Assembly: GCA_021018815.1 (NCBI GenBank)
Contig: JAITYX010000004.1
Location: 4,405,501 to 4,469,500 of the forward strand
Length of the DNA: 64,000 nucleotides
Direction of reading: 5' to 3'
Source of the DNA: Talinum fruticosum
Lineage: Eukaryota > Streptophyta > Magnoliopsida > Caryophyllales > Talinaceae
Shown here: positions 47,259-60,900 of the stretch, piece by piece
How positions within the stretch are numbered: position 1 is the stretch's first letter
Layout of the letters: every line of letters starts with the position of its first letter
Made by a program: the position numbers and the translations under genes
The notes under the pieces: generated by a model
What the model saw: only the letters and a program-made list of their open reading frames with translations
Database searches by the model: none
What the model was told of the DNA's origin: nothing

Positions 47259-50200
47259 TCACCAAGAGAAGGGGCTTGCTCCCAGCAAGAAAATCTCATT
47301 CTCCACATCTTTTACCCACTGGCAAACACGATTGCATGCCCTAATCGCCAGAGCCTACAAATCCACATCATCACAATCAAAATAAATTAACTACAACTGG
47401 CAACAAAAATGAATCATATGCTATTGTCATATATCTTTAAATATCATGAAGTTTCCATCCTTAGTTACGGAAACGAGATGGATTCTAGCCAAACAAAGTT
47501 GTTCATATTGTTTGATTGGCAAAATACATATGAGAAAATGGAAACCCATCAAATTTCCCTTGAAAAGGCGCTGAATGCAGGTATAGCTCATAGTTGTCGT
47601 CAATGACTTTGTTCAATTTATCTCAACGAAAATTTCAAGCTGGAAAATTTTCAAGCATACAACAATTTTGATAGCCATCCATCAACTAAATTTAAGGAGT
47701 CTACAAAAGATTTCCCAAACATTATGATCAGATAAAACAAAGAAAAACAACAGGCACTCCATTCAATTGAAAGCCATCCTGCATTCTCCTCAGCCAAACA
47801 GGAAAAAGGGGGGCAGAGAACATAGATAGCAAAAATGCAGTGAAAAATACAACCCATTTTAACAGGGAGAATTATAGCAATCAGCACACACTAGACTCAA
47901 AAGTACCTTGTTCCTTACCTCCAACTACAACACTCTTTCCCCCATATAACAGAAGAAGCAATATATTTATGAGTAGAATGGAGCTAAATATACATCTTCA
48001 GGGACACAGGTATAACCAGGGGCCTCGGCCCTGGACTGCAAAGAGATTGTTTCTTTGGACCTAAGATCAAAATCTACAACATAGATGCATATTCCTCCTC
48101 TGAGCAACTATTGTAGTCAGCGTCAACAAAGTTGACTCATCTAGCTGACAAGTAGCAGCATGATCGCAGCAATAACATACAACATAACTTTGAAAAAAAG
48201 TTGCAATATAGCACCAGAATGGCATGAAACATCTAAATCACCTCACCAACGTCTGAAAACAGCTAACAGATGATATATAACTCTATAACATGCTTCATCT
48301 TTTACTAGACGAATGAAAGTAACTATACCTTGTCTGCAAGTGGGTCAAATGCTGCATAAAGTTCAAAATCTTGCGTGACCCAGCAAAGGAGGACTGCAAT
48401 ATATTGAAACGCATAATCAGAATATGTGGGGATCAAATCAAGCCTCGACTTCCATGAGTACAGCTACACCAAAATTGTCCAAGACAAGATTTTTAGAAAT
48501 AATATATAATTTACCATAGTTCTCATCTCTCCTAAACTGAGTCTTGTGGGGGCCGAATCCTTTATCATGCATTGAAGCATATATTTTCTGGTAAGCTCTA
48601 TATAATCTGCAACAGAGCAATTCATAGTTGAGCCAGCAGCACTCTCAAATTCAGAGTTTAAATGCCCTCACGCCTAAATTCCAGTGCTAACCTTTTTTGT
48701 TGTTGTGGTGTATTAATTGGAGATGAGAACTCTGATGACACATACTGATCCAAATAAATGCTACGATACATGAAATGCCAAAGTCCACAGGGACCACCAG
48801 TGTATGTTTCCCTCACTCTCTCAGGAGAATGTTGACCTAAATGAGGAGAAGCAGAGCCAGATCGCGGAGATGGATCTACAGGTACATCCTCAACATGCAT
48901 CCCACCATCTAACATAGACCTTTGCACCTCACTGAGTACATTCGACTTCAGAAGAACAGCCTCAATACGTAACCTGGAATAAGCAAAAATTTATCCAATC
49001 ACAAACAGGAGAGCAACATCTTACACATGACTTCCAATATCATCAATAATTCTTTATGCAAACAAGAAAGACTTTCAATTCCAACCAACAGGTTTCATCT
49101 CATTGGAGGAAGAGAGTTGATAAATCATAAGTTCTGCAACAGTACTAATTCACTAGCTTCTCCCCCTCGGCGATAGATAAAGCTATCTTGCCGAGAGAAG
49201 AAGAAAATCCAAATTAGGATGTGGAAGTCCTCTTCAACAAGGCAAAAGTATAATCCAAAACAAAAGTCAACGAAACATAATTATCCAGATTCTGGGTTTG
49301 CAAAATAATGATTTTCTCTACAGTTTCAATAGGCTGAAATCCAAAAACAAAGCTAAGAGTAACTGTTCAATATACACTCATCCAATTTTAAAGATGCAAA
49401 TGATACATACCTGCATTCTTTCAGATGGTAAAAGGCATCTGAACTTGTGGTAAGCAACATCAAGTATGTATTAGCCTGCCACAAACCAAAGTATTAGGGA
49501 CACTTTAAATATGATGAGCAGATAATTTAACATACATGCAGTCAGGCAAATTCATGTATAATGTAGGTCTATTCCATCCTATCGATTCTATTATAGAAAT
49601 CTTCCCAAATGAGATTCACAACACTATAGAGTACAAACAACATTTGCTACCATATAAACTTGAAACAACCTAACTGGACATGCAGAGAAATTTCATTCCA
49701 AGCATGATTCAGCAATATGCAAACTTAACATCAACTTGTGAGAGTGCACAACTGACAAAATTTAATCAGAATGCCACCTCAGATATGATGTCACGTCATT
49801 TTTCAGGCAAAAGAATTCTGGATATTGCAGTCTAAACTTGATAATGCAAAATAAAACAGAAAATGCTAAGCAGTGCGTTTAAGATGAACAATGAGGACAT
49901 TATACAGAATCGCAGTTCCACAAACTTGCAACAAGCATAAACTTCTACGAGCAACGCACTTACATCCAGATAATGGACATATGCATACAGAAAGGCCATG
50001 GGATTATATCTTGGCAAGCAAATTGGAGAGAAAGACTCTGATGTCCTGCATGTAGCCAACATGAAAAGTAACACTGCAGTAAATAAAAGATCAAACAGCA
50101 AACCAGAAGAACGGGGGAAGAGGGAAATTGTTGAGTACTAAAGTATAACAATATTGTGCAAGAAAACCATCATCTCATTAACAGAAATAACTGAATCACT

Positions 50201-53200
50201 AAGTAGAATTCTTTGAAAAAAATTCCAAAGTGGACTTTATATATGTGAAGAATCAATCGGTATTCGTTCTTGTTAACAAGGGCAAAATGCTATCCATGTC
50301 TGTGTATTCCACATGAAATAAAATTTTAACTTTGGGCGATTATTGACTCAATCCAAAGACAACCAGTCATTTGATTTGTAAAGGTTGTTAAATATAACCT
50401 AATGTGTGCCATTCTGATTAAAAGTCTTATGGAAAATGCCTCCCAGAATCCAAGAGGTAAGGCTACATTCATCTGAAGCTTATACCTCAATAGGCAGATG
50501 ATTGCATGCCTGGAGAGGTCCTCTTGCTATTGATAATGTTATATCTCAGATGACTGAATACCCATCTAGTTATGTATAAATGGCAGTTAAAAAACAAAAG
50601 CATATAGCAATGCATTCTGTTGCCAGACCAATTTAAATGAAATAAATGAAAAAAAAAATAAACTCACTATATTACATAGTTTAGATCATATTTTCATTTC
50701 TTCATACTCTTAGTTGGAGATATTCTTAACCACCACATCAGAAACTTCAGAAATTTTCCAGCAGTAAGAATTTTAAAAATATATCTTGTATTACAAAGTC
50801 AGTCGTCTATAAAAGCAAAGTTTGGTTGCTGACATCATCTTCTCCGTTTTATTGTAAAGAGAGCTAGAGTAATAAGCATTCACATTAAATACAATACTGA
50901 CTTTATCCGCATCAGTTATGTTCGTAGTACCTTGAGAGTGTCTTACTTTGAAGCCGGAAACCTGAACTGTTTGTTTTCAAAGGCAAGGATTCTCTTAAGC
51001 AGCCCTTAAGTGGGATTTCAGGGTCTCTAACCCTTCCTCCTGCTTGATTTTATCTAGTATTCAGGAATTCCTAGGAGAAATTATTGTCTATCTTGCCCCT
51101 ATTTCTGAGTTCGTCTTTCTCCATTTCCCCAAGTGTGTGTGGGTGTTGGGAGGGGGGTAGTCATTTCATTTCCTTCTGAAATAAACACAGAATCATACAA
51201 AGTAAGCAGCACAATTTTTTTGTTTCCTTTTCAGTCTCTTATTTCTTTTTTCCTTCTTTTTTTTTGGGGGGGTGTTATGTTTGTAAGACCTAATCTCATT
51301 GATGCCCCAGAATGGTAGTCCCTAAATTTTCAGCGTCATTAAGTTGAGAAAATTTTATATAGGGAATCTATACAAAATTTCAGTGGCATTGAGTCTCTGT
51401 CTCTCCTAAATTAAGGAATCGACATAAATTTCAAATTGTAAATTTTCTGATTGGCGAAATGCAAAAAGCCATCATTAAGAACTAGCTTCTGATAGAAAGG
51501 GAAATGTTTCATATCAAAAACATAACTTCGTTCTCAAACCCCAAATGAAACCCACAGCATGGAGCACAAAGGCTACTGTTTCATATCAAAAGCAGTATTT
51601 CTTCTGAAACCTGATATGGACCTCACAACAAGGGAATCATCAAGTACTTAATTGCCTATTTCTTAAATCAATAAGAAAAGTAATCCATAAAAGCATGCAA
51701 TCAAATGATAGAGTATCAACTCCAATGTGCTTGCCTGAATGACTCAGATGACACCACGAAGTTTGACAACAGCAGCATATCATCTGGATGAAGCGACGCC
51801 TTTTGTGCCCCGACAAGGCTAACCACCTGCAGTCGTAGATAATTAGCTACATGAAATGAAACCCTCATTAAACGACTGTGTGATCAAAGGAGGAGCCGCT
51901 CAACAAAATCAATAAAACCTTGTGTTTACACATCAGTATCGCAAATAAGACTCCTGAATCAGCAACATCTTGCAGTATGGCACCTGCAGCTTGCCTAGTC
52001 GGATAAGCAAGGGGAAGACAAGTGTAGGCGTGAAGAAAAGTGGCCGGGTTCCTAGTCAAAGATGAAGAGAAAATTAGACTCCTCCAAGTCCATCCATATA
52101 CAGAATTTATACACCCACTACAGTCAACAAATTGAATTTTAAAAAAAAAAAAAGCTAATTGGAGATCAATGATATCCCTTCTTCCAAGTGATTGCATTAC
52201 AGGAGTTCAATTATCACTATCAGTCAGTCTTAAATGCCACCACATCTTGTTGTCAATATGATCAGTCGCCAGTACTGGTTTCACTTTCAAAACAACCATT
52301 AAAATGAAAAAATTCAGAATAACAAGTAATCAGAAGTGGATGGTCATTTTTTACATCCAAGTTCGCAGGAGGGGTTCAAGCAGTTGTCCATTAGCCAATG
52401 ACTCAAGCACATAATCATTTAACCTTACAGTATGCATCCTCTCTTTAAGAATCACATTAAAGAACAAGGAGAGTCATCGAAAACATGGACTACACCGGTC
52501 ATTTGACTTAAAAGCCAACACCCCCCAAAAAAGGAAACCAAAACAAAAAAAGAACGACCAGGAAAAAAATAAGGGAATCAGAAGAAAGGTAGAAGGATGA
52601 GCGCAAATAGACAAACACAGAAAATATCTCTTAAAGTTCGACAGAAACTACAGGCCAACAGTGATGAGAGGAACAAACCAATTGAAGGAATGGATGAGAG
52701 ACGAGAAAACAACATCTGTGCCACCAAGCAAAGGAGTCATGTCAAACTTTGGGTTCTTTTCAAAACATCTGTTCACCGACTTTGTCAAGATAAGGATCAT
52801 CTGTGTGCACAATGTTAATTGGGAAATAGTCAGAAAGGAGTAGATTATACAAGAAAAGAAAGATAGTAGAAGAAAAGAACAGCTACCTGGCCATAAAGCA
52901 GTTCCAACTGTCCCCTTAAAGACTCAAATGGTTCCTCTGTACAGCTGATGCAAACCAAATAAATAGGTCCTTTGACAAGGAAAACCACCTGAAAAACATA
53001 GTAGTAGTTGATGGGACGCAAAAGACTAGACAAGCATGATTTATTTTGTACCATTAAACACAAACCACATCATGCAGATACCAAATTACGGAACACATGG
53101 CTATCAAAGTCACAATCTCGATCATAGGTGATTCTGGGGTACAGAGCATGATAATTTGATAACTCATCCAATCTCTAACAGAATACAAGTTTTACAGAAT

Positions 53201-56200
53201 CTTCTGATCCTACAAAACAAAATAGAATGGACGGTAGCACCATTATTACAATCCTAAACATCATTCCTACAAGAAACCTATAAACTGTAAACTAGAATCA
53301 CGTGTTTAATTATAATGATCTAGTTTCTAGTTCAAATTTGAAATAATTCAATTGGGATGCTAGTGTTCTCTTATTTTCTTTACAAATGTAGTTTTCAATT
53401 TATTACATGCTGCTTACTAAATGTGGGCGTATTTGATAAAATGCCAATGTTGATTATCATTGGAATTTATGTTATCGTTCTCAATCCAATCTTACACTTC
53501 CAATCCAAAGTATAGTCAATGAGCAATTCTAGGTGGGATCCTGACATTTGCCCCTCCAACCATCGCTACACTATTGCCTGCTTAAGGTTATTTGGCATTT
53601 CACACTAGATCTCTGCAACAGAAGCTAAAAAGTTGCAAAAACAAACATATCAAATGTAGGTTACCAACACACGTGCGCATATCGACAAAACAAATTTTAC
53701 AGCCTGCCAAATCACGTTCAAAAACCAGCCACTATAAATGAACAGATCAATCTCACTGATCTGCAAAAACACCCCGCTTAACTCCCTTCATGTAGCTTTA
53801 CATGTCTCTCACAGAAGAAAACTACTTCACAGGAACGGTAGATGTAAGATCCAGCAGCCTAGAGCTTTGATAATGAGTAAACTTTCCAGCAAGTTTCTCC
53901 TTTAGAGTTGTATTAATTGATATGGAAAAAGTATACTTAGAGCAGGTAAGAAGCAAAGTAGAGTGGAAGTAGTTTCAACAGAGTGAAAGAGGGTGGTTCA
54001 CGTCCCATATGACCATATCACCATATGACTATTAAACTCCATTATCTGAAATTGATATTAGTAATTAAACATATGTAGCCAAGTTTGGTGGCTTCCTCAT
54101 GCGAACAACTCTAATGTGGTATGACATCCAGCAAACACAAAATGCCACAACTAACATACACATATTCTCAAGATGCAATAATGCAAGTAAAAATATAGAA
54201 GCATCGAGAATTAAAAGAATAATTCCATAGCTTTATTAAATCAACATTGGTGGAAAGCTACCCTTTTTTGTCTGGGGATGCTAGATAAGAGTTAATGAAA
54301 GTTTGATGACAAATAGAATGATGCAATGCAGTGATAAAACATAACTGTAAACAGATTATGTCATGAAGTCATACAAGGACAATTTAATAAATGTTATAGA
54401 GCATAAAAATAGTGAAATGTTATAGAGAATGATTTAATTTGTCTGAGGCAGGAAAAAAAGGGGGAAAAATCGCCCAAGAAAAAGAATTGGAGTCGAGAAC
54501 ATAACAGCAATAAAATGCTAACCTGATGCTTTCCAGCCCTAACCAACTTCACACGATCACCTCTGAGAAATTTTCAATTTTAAAAAATGATGATTCTTAG
54601 ACAAGACAAAAATAGATAAGGATAGATAAATGCTCCTAAGCTACAAGTAAATCATTAAATCTGCTCGCTACAATGACATACCCATTCTCAACAAAAGAAA
54701 TAATAGCTTGCAGTGTTGCTGAAAACCCAGCTAGCTTATGCTCATCCCCATACCTTTTAGGACATAGAAACCAATTATGAAAACAAACCCATGCCACGTA
54801 AGAAATCACGTTAGAACCAAAGTAGAACATCATAACATTACAACGTTAGGGCAGAACACATACCTGGAATATATGGGTTTACCAGAGTGACTAAGAATGA
54901 AAAAGTGCTTTTTCTTTTCCTCCAGGACATAGATGCATCATCCTGCATTTATACAATAATTGCTTCTAACATGGCCGAGAAAACATACACATGTAAGGAC
55001 AAAACTTGAGTTCATAACAAAGATCTATCTTGTTGATGGGTTTATATGAGAAACATAGGAAATCAGTTAAAGCAATTAATGAAAAACAATCCCCACAAAA
55101 ACACAAGACGATGCAGTAACTCTATCCACTGCATAGCACTGATAGTGTTATTTCCATGAGATGGTGTTATAACCTCCAACATTAGTAACTATCCTTATTT
55201 TTGCATAGATCTTCCACCACCTTAAATTTAATAAATGATCCTAATAAATTATGCACACGTTTTTGCCAAAGTCCAGCAAGCGAGATCCCCACAAATTCAA
55301 TAACACCCATGCGATTTTTATCAGGCCCTCCAACAGATTGTACATTTTTTATCCGTTGTTACTCTCTGCTTAAATGCTTTAGTTATCCTCATTTACGGCA
55401 TGTAAACCACACCACTCATATTTATGGCAATACTACTTCAATTTTCACACAAATGGCTTGATTTCAATCCAAGTCTCTTCTTGTATAGGCTAACATGTTG
55501 GCAATACAATTTTCAACATCATGCTAGCCAACAACCACGACTGAAACATAGCGTTATGCTGATCTAAAGCAACCATCAATGTGACTGGTAGAAGTTTTTA
55601 CCCATATTTCCATTCAGTATTTGGGCTAAGGTGCTCAGCATAAAACTCAGGGAATATCAACATGCAACAAAGGCTTAAGGCCTTTGGCTACATCGTTTTA
55701 CTACGATTTGTATGATTCCAATCTTAAAAGAAGAGTCACGAATCTATAATCACATTAGAACGTGCAACAAATACTTGAGGTGAAATGAGGACTCTGTGTA
55801 ACACAGACTTTGTTATTTCTTGTTTTCTATAAGACCTTCACTACAAAAAGACCAATATCATGGCTTTTAGCAGTACAGATAGTGACTATGAGGCACCACA
55901 GGTCATAGCAAAGTTTAACCATGTGAAGCCATCTAGCTCTAGTTCCAACCTGTTTTTGACAGCACAAGCACCTTGTCAAGGATAATACCACTTTTGGCTT
56001 TCATATCCTAAATTCCAAGTCATTCATGGTCACTATCTCCAATAATACCCATACAAGTGCAAAGCTAACAAATGTGCAGCCACATGTCACTAAACTAAAC
56101 CAGTCTAAGCAAGTGGTGTTACATTAAATTAAGCAATCTTCAAAATATGCATGTGCCAAGCTAACAAAGGTGCACACCAATTGTCTGAAAACTGATCATC

Positions 56201-57787
56201 AGGTTGTCATCATATAGTGTGTGTGCACTCGGGAAGTAACTCTACCATAGCGCCATTCTTCCTTCATGCATGCACACTAAACCATTTAGCTGCACTATAT
56301 TAGATGTTTCATTTTAATCACACTGTTTCTTTATTGAAGATTTGAAGAAAAAATAAGGAAACTTACTGACATACACAATTTATTTAGATAGTACGCATTA
56401 ATAACCACATAAACGCAGTAATCTATAGTCAACTAGTCATATCTCAGTGGAATACTAATCTTCCTTTGTATTGAATTTGAACCAACTATTTCGTAAGTAT
56501 TTCTGTAGACTGTTTCCGGGTAAAGTCCCAAGCGTTGCTCTAAATATAGAAGAACACCTGCTGCATATTGTAAAAGAGAAGTCCGAGCAGGTGGAAGCCA
56601 CCGGATGATAGTATCTAGAGCTTCATAGTGAAAGGGAAGTAGCACGTGCCAATTGACCCCCACTGTCAAACATCCAAAGCAGAATATCTCAACCATGACA
56701 CATGCAAGCAGCATGCACAATGCTAAAAGCTCCAAATTCCATACTGAATAGAGTACCATAGTTGGTAGATCTTACTAATAATCAACATTTCTAAGTCACA
56801 TCGTGCACACTGCTGCCCATTTCTTTAAAGTCATCTCTCCATCCCACTTCAATGACCTAATTTCAATTTCAAGTGCTATTGCTTTTCTTCTGATTTCCTT
56901 CCGTTCCCTAGCAAGGTTTCCTCCTGGATCGTTGCCCATCATTTTACTCTCCAGCCTAATTCTTTCAAGTTTCAACATAAAGTGATCTACAAGCACTAAA
57001 TTCCTTAGTCGTGTAACAGTGGACCTGGGATCTCATAATAGGCTCATCTACTAAATACAATCTTCAAAAGACATTCTTGATCACATTTCAGCAATGCAAA
57101 ATAGGAATTTGCTCCAGACCAATAGTAATATTGAATGCTGAAAGTTGAAACAACTAAAATGGACAACGAACTAAATCGGCGACTCACCTCATCGACGTGG
57201 CGTTTCCCAGGTGTCCAGACAGCTTGTGAATCCACTACGCCGTTGACGAAATCGCCAGCTCTCACTTCACAAATTTCATCCTCCCCAATCTCTCCAGTCC
57301 CACATGCACTACTCGCGCTAGTGGTACCCCTCTCTCCAGCATATCCACTGCTACTAGGACTCTCTGGGGCATCCCCTTCTAGCTCTGAATTCAGCCTCCA
57401 CACTTCACCATCGCCATCACCACCACGACCACCACCAAATCCCAAGTCACTTTCTCTCTCCTCCATCACCACTGCCTCACTGCTGTGGCCCTCCTCCTCC
57501 TCTTCCCGGACCCCAACTTCCGCCATTACAGTCCGATCACTCTCTTCGCCGGCCAATGCATTAGCATCAACGACGCCCACAGGGGGCACAGACGGCGCTT
57601 CTTGTTCATGATTGACGGAGTCGTTTGGGCCATTCAATGTGAGAGAGCTCATCAATTGACCATCAATGGCGTCTTCATGGTTGATCGGCTTGTCGGAAGG
57701 GCTAGGGTTAGGGTTTTGATCAGCGGCTGAGTCATAGGCCGAGTCGGAATCGGAGGAGGAAGAAGAGGAGACGGAATCGGAGGCCAT
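47259..57787 (-). CDS. MON1: Vacuolar fusion protein MON1 (SAND family)
   Basis: MON1 pairs with CCZ1 to form the exchange factor that activates Rab7 on late endosomes and drives transport to the vacuole. Fourteen exons join in phase to 640 residues: 57787-57188, 54943-54864, 54753-54682, 54562-54523, 52988-52887, 52800-52679, 52051-51919, 51826-51735, 50045-49964, 49475-49411, 48973-48692, 48606-48515, 48393-48329 and 47354-47259. Residues 1-200 are acidic and Ser-rich (disordered), ending [10 protein letters not shown]. Conserved longin-type blocks follow: [95 protein letters not shown] and [13 protein letters not shown], then the C-terminal GASPFSW. The start at 57787 matches the known MA...S start; upstream in-frame codons lack ATG. 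Intron 8 has a GC donor. No frameshift is needed. The family match is very clear. Confidence 0.96.
50046..51734 (-). other. GC-AG intron of MON1 (intron 8)
   Basis: The donor reads ag|gcaagc at 51735/51734 and the acceptor atgcag|g at 50046/50045. No GT near the site restores the frame, and the protein across the junction (SSESF-R-TSESFS) is conserved. GC-AG introns make up about one percent of plant introns. Confidence 0.85.
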
Positions 57788-57885
57788 AGGAGAGAGAGAA
57801 CCTATGGCCAACCAATCGAATCAAATCAAAAATGGAGTTTGTTGACGGAAATCATATGTACTGTAACGAGCATTGAAGAGAAGGG

Positions 57886-57905
57886 GAGAGAGAGAGAGAG
57901 AGAGA
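57886..57905 (-). repeat. GA/CT run in MON1 leader region
   Basis: A CT run on the coding strand, about 100 bases before the MON1 ATG. Confidence 0.9.
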
Positions 57906-60900
57906 CTGCCCCAATCTCCAACAGGTCGTCCAACTGACTAGTAGGTGATCGAAGGAGGAGAATACGTGTAGCTGGCTGACTCGCAGTTGGGACGACACCG
58001 GACCGGGTTCCTGCTGAAAACCGGGGAAAACTCGGTCTTGCTGCGAACCTGTTTTATTTTTATTTTTATTTACCGGAAGTAGGGTCATAATTAAACCGGG
58101 CCAGCTTACGTATTAGGGCTCAGCCCGGTCAAAGCATGACTCAAGATCGAGTTGCCTCGAGTTTGAGCCGATCACGAATCAATTTTAAAGCATCTCAGTA
58201 GATTAATTTGGTTCGACTCGATTAGTTCATTCTTTTGTTAATGTGAAATGTGACATTATCATTAAACTTTAACAAAACTCCATTCCAGCTATTGTTTCTT
58301 TAGTGTAATGCCTAAGAAAAATACTTTGATTATAGCATTGAAGTTTAAATTTTTGAGCCAAAAAAAAAAAAATATTATCGATTTTCGTTCGATATGAGAT
58401 CCAATCCAAGTAAAATATATCCAAGTTTGAGCTTAAGCCTAAATTACACAAACTTGACGAGCTTGAAGCAGATTTTATATAAATCTAGCCAAGTTGTAAC
58501 ATGGTCGCCTCTTATACTACTCAACGAGTTACACCTACTCGGCGTAGTTGCACCTGTAATTGAATAATGGTATTATAGATAGAGTGCAAAGAAAAATACT
58601 TCCTTTATGACTCGTCCCAAAAATCAAAGGTCAAGAGACACACTCAAAATACCTTGATGCCAACTATACTACAATCTCATGGGCATATAAATATGTTATA
58701 ATAAGTAATATAAATTTATGTAAAATATGTTGGTAGAAAGATTGCAAGTTTGGAACTTGTGTTGACCGATTTGGTTGAGGTTTGGATCAAAATGCTTTAG
58801 TGAAAGAGAATAATGTTCAAGATAATATTCTATTAGCTCCATGAATTGGTACACAAATATGCTAGAAAAGCAAATGTCTCCCTAAGCTATGATCAAAATA
58901 GACACAATGGTGGTTTCCAATACAATAAAATGGGATTGTAAGGTGCTTAAGGGTCTTGGTTTCATACTCTCTTTACATGGTTGTATAAATCTATTGTGCG
59001 ACTCTTATTTAAACATAGCTATCACCCTAGATGTGAAATAATTCTTGCGTCTTGTAATAAAATGGACCGGGGATATCAAGTATTATACAGTGATCATTTG
59101 ATCTCTACATTGTAGATTTTTGTTTCGTGTAATGACCCGATAGGGACCTCAAATGGTCAACTGAATTAATTAGTTCCAAGTATTTATTTTTAGGATGGTG
59201 AGTATTCGTTATTCTTATTAGACCTCTATCTTATAACTTGCAACTAGGAGAGGAGGGCATAGACACGTTGAAGCCTAGTAGGTTACCCTTGAACAAGAGA
59301 AACAAAATTGCTCTCCTTGGTATTTGTATCGGGGTTGAGATTGCCTCAAAGTTTGAAACACTAAGTCAAGCTCGCTCGATAACCGTAAATTATATTATAA
59401 ATATAAGTTGCTTTAATGTTTTTGATAAGTTGGCTTCAATCTCTTGTATTGTTTACATTTTTTGCTTCTAGCCCCCTCCCCCTATCTCTCCATCTCTCTT
59501 TCACACACACACACAGGGATATTTTTTTTTGTTAATTAAAGAAAATATCATTTTTAGTTTTGTTAATTATAAAAATTATTATTTCTGCAAAAAAATTCAC
59601 ATATCAATAAATTATAAAAATAATATTTCCTTCAATTATACATAATATTTTTAGTTTAAATTATGCAATTTATAATTTTTATATAAATTTAAAAATAAAT
59701 GGTTAGGATTAAATTTGAAACATAAATAACTAAAATTACTTTCAATTGTAGTAATAGTCCATAATGATAATTATTACGAGTGTATCTTTTTGAAATTGAT
59801 TTTTCAGTATATCATGTATTGGACTCTTTTTCATAATTTCAACATTGATCAACACGTCCACCTATGTTCTATCCCATCACTACTATTATTATGTTAGGTT
59901 TCTCTTCACTTATGACAATACCACGTTTCGATATTTCCATCAAAATACCTTGATAGCAGTACTTTACATTCGTTTTTTAAAAATTTTCTATTAATTTCCA
60001 CTCATCTTTGTTTTTTTTTTTATTTAATCTTTTATCAAATGTTTGTACCATATAATTATCGAAAAACAACCGCAGGTACCAGTTAACTAAATTAATAAAT
60101 TTTTTAAAAGTTGTTATTTATATAAAAAATAATAACCGATACATATATTTCTAATTGGAGAAAAAAGCATATAACGCTAAACATACAAAATCCCATACAG
60201 ACACTGACGTACTTGGAGCAATCGAAGCAAGTCTTGAAAATAGTTGAAAGGCACAAACTTGATTATTCATTGTATAGGATGGTGATACATCAAATCTGCA
60301 ATTTTAATTTCTAAGTAGCCCAAACAATAACTGGGCCTATCTAATTAGGTAAAAAGGTATGGAACTTAAAATCTGGCGTTCAACCTCCTTTTCTTGGCAA
60401 AATACATGGAACTTCAACTCCCCAATATGTAGGGCATCAAATCCCACTCCACCGAGGATTCATGGCTATGAGACCCAATTGATAAAAATATGTTAATCTA
60501 GCTGTTCGATTTTATATGAAAATATAATTTATTTATGTTTTGTGTTCGTTTATTTTTGTTTATGTTCTTTTGTATTCTTTTATGTTCGTTTCTTTTCTTT
60601 TATGTTTGTTTATGTTGGTTTCTGTTTATATTTATGTTTATGTGTGTTTTGTATTTAAGTTCGAACAAGCTTTAAATATACCTCAAATTTGAATCAACAA
60701 TCATAGTAAATCTTGAATATATAGGCCAAAAAAATAACTCGTACAAATGAGAGAAATTCAACTCTCACAAAGAAGAAGAAGAAAAATTTCCCACAAAAAG
60801 AATAACAATACCTCTACATATTGATCTGATTGAAGAAATTAAAGTAAAATAGGTTTACCACTGATCGTAATTAAACCGTAATAGTTTCAATGATTAAAAA

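Noticed and set aside
57788..57811. Upstream start for MON1 eight codons before the chosen ATG
   Set aside because: The upstream codon is TTG, not ATG, and the family starts at the downstream Met.
58590..59200. Long terminal repeat of a retrotransposon
   Set aside because: No second copy, primer-binding site or polypurine tract was found in the window.
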